Shown here piece after piece: positions 1-5,265 of a stretch of 16,190 nt of DNA. Origin of the DNA: Clostridiales bacterium. Lineage in GTDB: Bacteria; Bacillota; Clostridia; Oscillospirales; Acutalibacteraceae. Within the stretch, counting starts at the first letter, position 1; every line of letters starts with the position of its first letter. The notes under the pieces are model-generated. The model was not told the origin of the DNA, searched no databases, and worked only from the letters and a program-made list of their open reading frames with translations. The DNA is taken from assembly GCA_019419895.1 (NCBI GenBank), contig JAHZIE010000009.1, positions 30,867-47,056 of the forward strand. Direction: 5' to 3'. Made by a program: the position numbers and the translations under genes.

Positions 1-44
1 GGTCAAATCCAAGGCGAAATAAAAGTATGTGCAAAACGATGGCA

Positions 45-73
45 TTGAAGTAGTTTCTCTTTGATGGTATAAT
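45..73 (+). promoter_or_regulatory. Sigma-A type promoter for the first membrane-protein gene
   Basis: A -35 box TTGAAG (45-50, 4 of 6 consensus) and a perfect -10 box TATAAT (68-73) are separated by exactly 17 nt. Transcription would start near 80, giving a leader of about 175 nt before the preferred start codon at 255. Confidence 0.65.
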
Positions 74-254
74 AACCACAATACAAAAATAAATAGTGGA
101 AAAGTTATTTTATTTTCCTGAAATTGGCCGGAAACCAGAAGTATGGCGGCGGTTTTGCCGTGGATGGGGCCGGAATTTTCAGCCCTTTTATTATACCGCT
201 TTTCAGGCAATGATGGAAGATGAAAAAATAAAAGATAAGGGGAACTTGTTTGGT

Positions 255-791
255 ATGGATATTTTTATTGAGCAGCTGGTCAAAAAAAAGTTAAAAGGTA
301 TTGATTATGTTAAAATGTTTTCAATTGTTTTCTGCAGCATTTTGTTGTTTTTGATTGGCGGCTATTTGTTAATTGGATTTTTGGGACCGATGGGGATGTC
401 CCTCACCTTTTTCCTTTTGGTGGGTCTTATCTTTTTGGATTGGTGGCTTATCACCCGCATGAAAATTGAATTTGAATACAGTGTTACCAACGGTGATATT
501 ACCATTGATCAAATCACGGCCAGGCGCAGCAGGAAGAGAATGATCTCGTTTTCAGCAAAGGACGTAGAGGTCTTTAAGAAATATCAGCCAGACCAATATG
601 TGAACCGTACCTTTGATAAGGAACTTTTTGTAGATTCCAACAATGAAGCAGATGAATATTGGTGTATGGAGCTGGTGCATAAGTCTTTAGGAAGAACCTT
701 AGTGATCTTTACTCCCAGCGAGTATATTTTAAAGGCCATCAAGCCATTTTTAAGAAAACAGGTTTCGTTTGAAGCGTTCGGACGGAAGTAA
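255..791 (+). CDS. Small two-TM membrane protein, DUF6106-like
   Basis: A 178-residue protein when started at the ATG at 255 (begins MDIFIEQLVKKK). The same frame stays open back to a GTG at 96, but that extra part (tryptophan/arginine rich, GGCCGG repeats) does not look like the rest of the protein and may be structured leader RNA. A purine-rich AAGGGGAA lies about 12 nt before 255, which is a weak SD; an ATG pair at 210-215 is another possible start. The order seen is a short basic N-terminus, two hydrophobic segments (about residues 22-44 and 50-67), then a soluble domain of about 110 residues rich in beta-type sequence and charges (FEYSVTNGDITID, then a basic RRSRKR patch). From memory this layout matches DUF6106, a family of unknown function common in Clostridia. 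The gene stands alone between a good promoter and a terminator. No function is claimed. Confidence 0.75.
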   Translation: MDIFIEQLVKKKLKGIDYVKMFSIVFCSILLFLIGGYLLIGFLGPMGMSLTFFLLVGLIFLDWWLITRMKIEFEYSVTNGDITIDQITARRSRKRMISFSAKDVEVFKKYQPDQYVNRTFDKELFVDSNNEADEYWCMELVHKSLGRTLVIFTPSEYILKAIKPFLRKQVSFEAFGRK

Positions 792-798
792 AAGAAAG

Positions 799-853
799 AA
801 ACCCGCTGGGCATGAAGGAGAACTTGTTCTCCCCATCTTGGCGGGTTTTCTTT
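799..853 (+). terminator. Intrinsic terminator after the DUF6106-like gene
   Basis: The outer arm AAACCCGC (799-806) pairs with GCGGGTTT (841-848), and inside lies a perfect inner hairpin GGAGAAC-TT-GTTCTCC. The outer stem runs into TTTTCTTT. It begins 8 nt after the stop codon. Confidence 0.8.
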
Positions 854-912
854 AAGGGGTGTTGATAGACGATTTTTTAGTAATGCTAGGAGAAGCGAGG
901 GGATGAAAACAG

Positions 913-2463
913 ATGAAGGTGTTGACGAAAAAACAGATTAGAGAGTTGGAAAATGCTGCGGTCAGGAACGGCTTGAAGCATCTGCAGCTGATGCAGCGCG
1001 CGGGGGAGGCGGCGTTTTTATATTTGATGTCCTGCGGTATTGGATATGGAAGGAATATTACCCTTCTTTGCGGCAGCGGAAACAACGGCGGAGACGGTTT
1101 TGTTGTGGCAAGGAAATTTTCCGAGCTGGAAAAGCATGGAAAAATTCGTGTTGTTCTGACAGAAGGGGAACCGTCCACTCCAGACGCGAGAGTTATGTAT
1201 GAAAATTTAGATCGTCAGAAAATTGAGCTTCTTTCCTGGCCGGAAGAACGTACCCGCACACTGGATGCTTTAGAGGACAGCGGGCTTGTCATTGACTGCG
1301 TTTACGGCGTGGGGTTTCATGGGAGCCTTCCAGGAGCGGTGCAGGAGCTTTTTGCACAGATCAACAGTGCAAAAATAAAAAGAATTGCGATCGATACTCC
1401 CAGCGGAATTTGTTGTGATACTGGAGAGGTATCGGAGAATGCTTTTCAGGCCCATTTAACCCTTACTTTTTCTTCCTATAAACCCCTTCATTGGATGAAA
1501 GGCTCCCAGCCTATGTGCGGCGAGGTGGTGGTCCTTTCTATTGGAATCCCAGAAAGCTTGATGGAAATCCAGAATTGCGCTTTTGAAATTCCTGTGTATG
1601 GAGAAATCAAGGAGCTGTTTCACGAGAGGCCAAAGGACAGCCATAAGGGAACTTATGGAAGTGCGGTGTGTATCTGCGGCAGTTATGGTATGGCCGGGGC
1701 GGCGGTTTTATCTGCCTGCGGCGCGCTGCGGTGTGGTGCAGGGCTGGTGCATCTGTGGCTACCCAAATCTATTTACCCTATTGCGGCTTCCCGTCTGCTG
1801 GAGCCTGTAATGCTTCCCTTGGAGGAGACTGATAAGGGGCATATTAGTCAAAAAAATATTCCGGAAATGCTGAGACGTCTGCCGCGGGAAAGGGGGGCGG
1901 TCCTTTTTGGATGTGGTGTAGGAACGGAAGGAGAGACAGGGCGGGTCTTGGAAGAATTGGTAAAAAATATTGAAGTGCCTATGGTGCTGGATGCCGATGG
2001 TCTAAATCTTCTTTCCGAGCATATGAATATACTAGAAACAGCCAAGGCGCCTATTATATTGACACCGCATCCCGGAGAAATGGCGAGACTGCTCCATTCC
2101 ACTATAGCGGAGGTGCAGTCCAGAAGGGAAGAACATGCGGTGGCCCTTGCGCGGCAATACGGTATTACTGTGGTGCTCAAAGGATTTCACACAATCGTCG
2201 CCTTTCCTGACGGCAAATGGGTGATGAATCCTACAGGGAATGCGGGAATGGCAAAGGGCGGTTCAGGAGACCTGCTGGCGGGAATGCTGGTGTCATTTTT
2301 GGCGCAGGGAATGCCCGTACGGGATGCCGCTGTGGCCGCCGTTTACCTGCATGGCATGGCGGGAGACCGGTGTGCACAACGCATATCGGAAACCTCAATG
2401 CTTTCAGGCGATATGGCGCAGGAGCTTGGACGTTTGTTTCGAGAAATTGAGCAACGGAGCTGA
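913..2463 (+). CDS. nnr: Bifunctional NAD(P)H-hydrate epimerase / ADP-dependent dehydratase
   Basis: A 516-residue cytosolic metabolite-repair enzyme. The N-terminal YjeF_N/NAXE domain (about 1-215) epimerises R- and S-NAD(P)HX, and the C-terminal ribokinase-like NAXD domain (about 230-512) dehydrates S-NAD(P)HX back to NAD(P)H using ADP. Visible motifs are CGSGNNGGDG (53-62), VIDCVYGVGF (126-135) and IDTPSG (160-165) in the first domain. The second has CGSYGMAGAA (255-264), HPGEMARLL (386-394) and the family's catalytic GSGD (450-453) preceded by NPTGNAGMAKG. The length is normal for the fused form. The ATG at 913 follows GAGGGG by about 10 nt. The stop codon is 5 nt before the TTG start of the lipoprotein gene, so the two are probably translationally coupled. 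In Firmicutes nnr often sits near acpS and alr; neither is in this window. Confidence 0.95.
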   Translation: MKVLTKKQIRELENAAVRNGLKHLQLMQRAGEAAFLYLMSCGIGYGRNITLLCGSGNNGGDGFVVARKFSELEKHGKIRVVLTEGEPSTPDARVMYENLDRQKIELLSWPEERTRTLDALEDSGLVIDCVYGVGFHGSLPGAVQELFAQINSAKIKRIAIDTPSGICCDTGEVSENAFQAHLTLTFSSYKPLHWMKGSQPMCGEVVVLSIGIPESLMEIQNCAFEIPVYGEIKELFHERPKDSHKGTYGSAVCICGSYGMAGAAVLSACGALRCGAGLVHLWLPKSIYPIAASRLLEPVMLPLEETDKGHISQKNIPEMLRRLPRERGAVLFGCGVGTEGETGRVLEELVKNIEVPMVLDADGLNLLSEHMNILETAKAPIILTPHPGEMARLLHSTIAEVQSRREEHAVALARQYGITVVLKGFHTIVAFPDGKWVMNPTGNAGMAKGGSGDLLAGMLVSFLAQGMPVRDAAVAAVYLHGMAGDRCAQRISETSMLSGDMAQELGRLFREIEQRS

Positions 2464-2468
2464 TTCTA

Positions 2469-2987
2469 TTGGCAAAACGTGGAGTTTGCTGGGGCGTTTG
2501 GGTCATGTGCCTGATAGTGTTTTTAACTGGCTGCGGCCAAATGGGGGAAGGCAGAGAGAATATGCCTGAAATTGCGGCGAAATTTACCTGTCATGTGGAG
2601 ATTGAAACAGATACTGTTTCTCTGGGAGGAACATTGGAAGTAAAGGAAAGCGGAATGTATCAGATGACGGTGTCCTATCCAGAGACAGTTTCTCAGATGT
2701 CGGTTTCTTTCAATGGGGAAGGTTTTGATTGCAATTACAGAGGAATTTCCAGAAATTTTGGCGCGGAGCTTCTAAAGGAATCCTGCTGGGCTTTCCTTTT
2801 TGACGCTCTGACGGCTTCCCGCGGTAAGGATGCGCTGGAACTCAGGGAGGCAGGGGAAGAGCAGAATGTATTTTTAGGAGAGAACGGCCATGGGAATTTT
2901 CAGATCTCATTGGATAAAAAAGGATATATATGGGAAATAATTTATTTAGACCAAAATGTGCATATTCGGTTTTCTGATTACCAATAG
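2469..2987 (+). CDS. Predicted lipoprotein, LolA-like fold suspected
   Basis: A 172-residue protein starting at TTG 2469. A GGAG at 2456-2459, inside the last codons of nnr, lies 9 nt upstream and supports this start; the in-frame ATG at residue 13 would cut into the signal peptide. The first 22 residues form a lipoprotein signal (basic MAKR, hydrophobic core, lipobox LTGC with Cys22). The mature part has short alternating strands such as FTCHVEIETD, SGMYQMTVSYPE and GFDCNYRG. Together with the neighbours, this recalls YdcC of B. subtilis, a LolA-like lipoprotein encoded between acpS and alr. The lipoprotein call is seen in the sequence; the LolA-like fold is my inference from pattern, not from a search. 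It is closed by a strong terminator 17 nt after the stop. Confidence 0.8.
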   Translation: MAKRGVCWGVWVMCLIVFLTGCGQMGEGRENMPEIAAKFTCHVEIETDTVSLGGTLEVKESGMYQMTVSYPETVSQMSVSFNGEGFDCNYRGISRNFGAELLKESCWAFLFDALTASRGKDALELREAGEEQNVFLGENGHGNFQISLDKKGYIWEIIYLDQNVHIRFSDYQ

Positions 2988-3003
2988 CAGCTGGTAAATT
3001 GAA

Positions 3004-3036
3004 AATACCGCCGGATTCCCCGGCGGTATTTTTTAT
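3004..3036 (+). terminator. Intrinsic terminator of the nnr-lipoprotein operon
   Basis: A perfect 11-bp stem, AATACCGCCGG (3004-3014) with CCGGCGGTATT (3020-3030), and a 5-nt loop, followed by TTTTAT. Confidence 0.92.
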
Positions 3037-3061
3037 CAAAAAAACGCGCGCCGATTATAAT
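3033..3061 (+). promoter_or_regulatory. Probable promoter for the mazF-like toxin gene
   Basis: TTATCA (3033-3038, 4 of 6) and a perfect TATAAT (3056-3061) are spaced 17 nt apart, and the -35 box overlaps the T-run of the previous terminator. Start of transcription near 3068 would leave a leader of about 90 nt that contains the inverted repeat at 3113-3136. Confidence 0.5.
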
Positions 3062-3112
3062 GGAATATGTCTTTTGTTATTTGCTGAATAAACAAGAGGC
3101 ATGGTGGCCAAA

Positions 3113-3136
3113 CTATTTTTGTGTCCACAAAAATAG
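3113..3136 (+). repeat. Perfect inverted repeat in the toxin leader
   Basis: Arms CTATTTTTGTG (3113-3123) and CACAAAAATAG (3126-3136) are exact reverse complements separated by 2 nt, ending 6 nt before the GGAG ribosome-binding site (3143-3146). It could be an operator or an RNA hairpin next to the SD. There is no T-run after it, so it is not a terminator on the plus strand. Confidence 0.7.
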
Positions 3137-3156
3137 CAATACGGAGCGTGAAATTC

Positions 3157-3519
3157 ATGAATATCCATCGCGGAGATATTTTTTACGCGGATCTGAGCCC
3201 CGTTGTTGGCTCGGAGCAGGGCGGTGTGCGTCCGGTTCTTATTGTACAAAATGATGTAGGGAACCGATTCAGCCCAACGGTAATTGCGGCGGCGATTACA
3301 AGCCAAAAGGATAAAACAAAGCTGCCGACTCATATTCAGCTGAATTCTGAGGACTGTGGATTGGCTAAGGAGTCGATTGTCCTGCTGGAGCAGGTCAGAA
3401 CCCTGGACAAGAAGAGGTTGAAGGAGTGTATGGGTCGTCTGGATGATACTGCTATGCAAAAAATAGATCAGGCGTTGTCTATCAGCTTTGGTCTGGGCGG
3501 CCAGGAGAATAACGGCTAG
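3157..3519 (+). CDS. ndoA: Type II toxin, MazF/EndoA (PemK-like) mRNA interferase
   Basis: A 120-residue protein starting at ATG 3157 (MNIHRGDIFYADL) with GGAG 10 nt upstream; a longer in-frame GTG start at 3121 would lie inside the inverted repeat and adds residues not typical of the family. It matches B. subtilis EndoA almost motif for motif: RGDIFYADLSPVVGSEQGG, then RPVLIVQND, GNRFSPTVI, KLPTHIQL and SIVLLEQVRTLDK. Family members cleave single-stranded mRNA, with EndoA recognising UACAU. The conserved early Arg of RGD and the Thr/Ser-containing ITSQ segment of the active site are present, so it looks intact. The cognate antitoxin (EndoAI, about 93 residues) and alr, which precede ndoA in Bacillus, are absent: only 126 nt lie between the terminator and this gene. 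The antitoxin must be encoded elsewhere or the toxin stands alone. Confidence 0.92.
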   Translation: MNIHRGDIFYADLSPVVGSEQGGVRPVLIVQNDVGNRFSPTVIAAAITSQKDKTKLPTHIQLNSEDCGLAKESIVLLEQVRTLDKKRLKECMGRLDDTAMQKIDQALSISFGLGGQENNG

Positions 3520-3520
3520 A

Positions 3521-3570
3521 GGCTACATAGAGGGATTATACAACAGAATAACCTGATATGTAACCTTTTT
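3521..3570 (+). terminator. Probable terminator after ndoA
   Basis: GGCTACATA (3521-3529) pairs with TATGTAACC (3557-3565) with one mismatch, an inner AGG..TTAT/ATAACCT pairing extends the structure, and TTTTT follows at 3566-3570. The stem contains the sequence TACAT (3524-3528), the EndoA recognition word. Confidence 0.55.
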
Positions 3571-3588
3571 GACAGGGGGAAGAAAAGG

Positions 3589-3783
3589 ATGACAAAGAAA
3601 GAGCTGGAGCTTATCGACCGGCAGCTCGATTTAGAAGCAAAGCTGGCTAGGGAATATTCTTCTTATGCGCGTCAGATGAAAAATCCCACCCTGAGGGCAA
3701 AATGTGAGCAGATTGCAGGGGCCCATGTCAATCATTTTCAGCTGCTGTATGCAATGCTGCAAAAGGAAGGGAAGCGGGAATGA
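3589..3783 (+). CDS. Small helical protein, spore-coat/ferritin-like partner of CotF-type protein
   Basis: A 64-residue, wholly helical protein beginning MTKKELELIDRQLDLEAKLA, with an AGGGGGAAG/AAAAGG purine stretch just ahead of ATG 3589. It holds a heptad-like helix, then a second helix with the pattern CEQIAGAHVNHFQLLYAML, which resembles the four-helix ferritin-like layout of small Clostridial spore-coat proteins (pattern: LRxxCEQIAxxHxxHxxxL). The stop codon overlaps the next start as ATGA (3780-3783), so the two proteins are made together and may pair to complete a four-helix unit. Function is inferred from the CotF-like neighbour; no catalytic residues are visible. Confidence 0.8.
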   Translation: MTKKELELIDRQLDLEAKLAREYSSYARQMKNPTLRAKCEQIAGAHVNHFQLLYAMLQKEGKRE

Positions 3784-4040
3784 AGGATAGAGAAATGATG
3801 CAGGAGATTTATTCCGGCCAGGCGCAGATCGCCTCCTCCTACAACGAAGCTTTGGCTTTCAGTATCACCGCGGAGGTCAGAAGCAATTTTTTAAGCTTGC
3901 TCAATGAGGAGCACCAGCTTCAGGAGGTGGCTGCCAAGCAGCTGGAGGGAAATGAATGGATTCCAACGCCGGAGGTCGGCAGTGAAGAGATAGCAAATCT
4001 TTTAGAAAAATATTGTCATGGGATTACCTTTGAACAGTAA
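3780..4040 (+). CDS. CotF-like spore coat protein
   Basis: An 86-residue protein starting at ATG 3780, overlapping the previous stop by 4 nt; GGAAGGGAAG lies directly upstream. The sequence MKDREMMQEIYSGQAQIASS, a middle NEALAFSITAEVRSNF and LLNEEHQLQ follow the CotF-family pattern (start MxDxDMMxDxLxxQK, middle ATxxLRxxFxxLLxEEHQ). CotF-family proteins are helical, ferritin-like coat proteins made in sporulating Bacillus and Clostridia. The tail EWIPTPEVGSEEIANLL resembles the WYxPxPA-type ending of the family. The family call is from motif memory. The presence of yunB in the same window agrees with a spore former. A very strong terminator follows 5 nt after the stop. Confidence 0.82.
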   Translation: MKDREMMQEIYSGQAQIASSYNEALAFSITAEVRSNFLSLLNEEHQLQEVAAKQLEGNEWIPTPEVGSEEIANLLEKYCHGITFEQ

Positions 4041-4045
4041 TAAAT

Positions 4046-4087
4046 AAAAAGCCTTCCTCACAGGATATCCTGTGAGGAAGGCTTTTT
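4046..4087 (+). terminator. Strong bidirectional intrinsic terminator (42-nt perfect palindrome)
   Basis: Positions 4046-4066 (AAAAAGCCTTCCTCACAGGA then T) are the exact reverse complement of 4067-4087. The hairpin has a GC-rich core and starts with A-run and ends with T-run, so it can stop transcription from both strands: the CotF pair on plus and the remnant gene on minus. Confidence 0.95.
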
Positions 4088-4155
4088 CTGTCTAGCTGCT
4101 TTTATGTGATTTCAGTTTCTTCTAATAATCCTCTTAATACTTCTCTGAATTTCAT
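4088..4155 (-). pseudogene. Truncated start of an XRE-type repressor gene
   Basis: Reading the minus strand from ATG at 4155, preceded 4 nt upstream by AAGAGGTGG, gives the 17-residue MKFREVLRGLLEETEIT and then TAA (4104-4102), followed in frame by K-Q-L. XRE-family helix-turn-helix proteins typically begin with a pattern such as MxFxExLxxLLEExxITQxxLA, so the TAA looks like CAA (Gln18) mutated to stop. The reading frame then runs straight into the palindromic terminator, so the rest of the gene is missing. The call rests on a short match and is an inference. The stretch 4156-4288 holds no gene I can support. Confidence 0.4.
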
Positions 4156-4291
4156 AAATCCACCTCTTTTTATTATACAGAGGAAATTAGAAAAAACGAA
4201 AAATGTCCAAATCAGATTATATAATAAAAGACACGACGAATTTCAAAAAACAAAATGGATATTCAATAATGAGACAGAGATTGATTAAGTG

Positions 4292-4618
4292 ATGCCTCCA
4301 TCATGGATTAATATGCGTAATATTGCTGTTTTTAATATTTATTTACAAGTGCCCCATAAATTATTTTTTCATGTACCATGTCCAGGCCGCGGAACAACTA
4401 AAGCCTATTTCTCAGTCCTGCATCTTGACTTTCAGGCTGCTTTTGAATATCATCCTCTATTTTTTGGTGGCACGGCAGTAGTTATATTATACATAGCTTA
4501 TAGAAATGTTTTAAAAAAGAGATTGTCCAACCATACGGAGATTATTTTGCTAATTATCATGTTATTTTTGTTTGTCACAGTTTATATTGTTAAATTGATA
4601 ACCGAAATTGCTAAATAA
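4292..4618 (+). CDS. DUF2752-family membrane protein, possibly degenerate
   Basis: 108 residues from ATG 4292 (a GTG at 4289 and an ATG at 4313 are alternatives; none has a clear SD). The centre HVPCPGRGTTKAYFSVLHLDFQAAFEYHPLFF reads as the DUF2752 signature (PCPGCGxTRA...GDxxAAxxxHPL); written here in two parts, it spans about residues 28-59. Two hydrophobic segments follow, around 60-75 and 84-104. The second Cys of the usual CPGCG is Arg here (CGC codon, one transition from TGC), and the expected hydrophobic segment before the motif is poor. The next gene, 32 nt downstream, is broken by frameshifts, so this one may also be decaying. DUF2752 has no established function. Composition is AT-rich compared with the flanking genes. 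Confidence 0.6.
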   Translation: MPPSWINMRNIAVFNIYLQVPHKLFFHVPCPGRGTTKAYFSVLHLDFQAAFEYHPLFFGGTAVVILYIAYRNVLKKRLSNHTEIILLIIMLFLFVTVYIVKLITEIAK

Positions 4619-4650
4619 GAATATATTGTTTATGAGGAGAGTAGATCAAA

Positions 4651-5061
4651 ATGGCAGACACAAAAATGATACCAATTGATGGGGATTTTGACCTTCATAG
4701 AATGGAATTGTTGCAAACCTATTGCGGAAAAGGATTTGATGTTCAGGCTTTGCAGGTGGGGGAGGGTGTTTCTATTACTTTTAGTAAGGATGACGAAGGT
4801 ATAAAAAATTTGTAGGGCTTGCTTTGGGGATCAAAGTAAACATCAGTATAAATAATAACGCGCTGGTATTGAACTTTACTGATGCTGAATGGACTGGAAA
4901 AATTATCGCGATAGTGGTAGGTTGGATTTTATGTCTGATTCCTCTTTGTGATCGGTGTCTATGGCGCGGTTAAACAGTCTGACCTGCCAAAAACAATTGC
5001 AAATGATATTCAAATGCTGACTGGAGATAATCATTTCACGGGTGGACAGCTATGGAAATAA
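4651..5061 (+). pseudogene. Membrane-anchored small protein gene broken by two frameshifts
   Basis: ATG 4651 with GAGGAG 11 nt upstream opens a frame that stops after 54 codons at a TAG (4813-4815). Changing frame in the A-run at 4803-4808 gives KKFVGLALGIKVNISINNNA and on through EWTGKIIAIVVGWILCLIPL. A second change in the CTTT at 4944-4947 gives FVIGVYGAVKQSDLPKTIAN and on to TAA at 5059-5061. The restored product is about 136 residues: a soluble N-terminus (MIPIDGDFDLHRMELLQTY), the motif IKKFVGLALG, a conserved EWTGKII and one hydrophobic segment, then a QSxLPKxIxxDIQ tail. The unbroken run of sensible sequence across both shifts is strong evidence of a once-intact gene. I do not recognise a named family; I recall similar proteins beside DUF2752 genes in Clostridia. 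It is probably not functional, unless the shifts are sequencing errors. Confidence 0.8.
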
Positions 5062-5101
5062 GTTTCTGAAAGCCAGCTGGCTAGAAGTTTTCAAACAAAT
5101 A

Positions 5102-5156
5102 TAAAAGGCTCCAAACAAGCATAAAACTTACTATGCCTGTGTGGAACCTTTTTTAT
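5102..5156. terminator. Probable bidirectional terminator
   Basis: AAAAGGCTCCA (5104-5113 region) pairs with TGGAACCTTTTTT (5142-5154) with one mismatch, enclosing an inner GCATA/TATGC pair. T-runs flank it on both strands, so it can serve the broken plus-strand gene and the GH127 gene on minus. The rest of 5062-5265 holds only an AGCCAGCTGGCT palindrome, a 20-nt-period repeat of CAAACAA (5092 and 5112) and no gene. Confidence 0.6.
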
Positions 5157-5265
5157 AAAATTATTTGTAGTTTAATGCCTAAATGATAGACGTTATTTAA
5201 GATTTATGTTTTTGCGCTTACCTGTAAAAAAGTTCTTGTTTAGTAGGTAAAGGGAGATGAAGAGA

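Noticed and set aside
96..254. N-terminal extension of the first gene from GTG 96
   Set aside because: There is no SD, the composition is odd for this protein, and the family seems to start at MDIFIEQL; kept only as a leader candidate.
4106..4288. 60-codon plus-strand frame before the DUF2752 gene
   Set aside because: No SD, asparagine/lysine-rich without pattern, and antisense to the XRE remnant.
5062..5101. AGCCAGCTGGCT palindrome and CAAACAA repeats as an attachment site or insertion-sequence end
   Set aside because: The repeats are short, there is no transposase or integrase nearby, and no flanking target duplication is visible.
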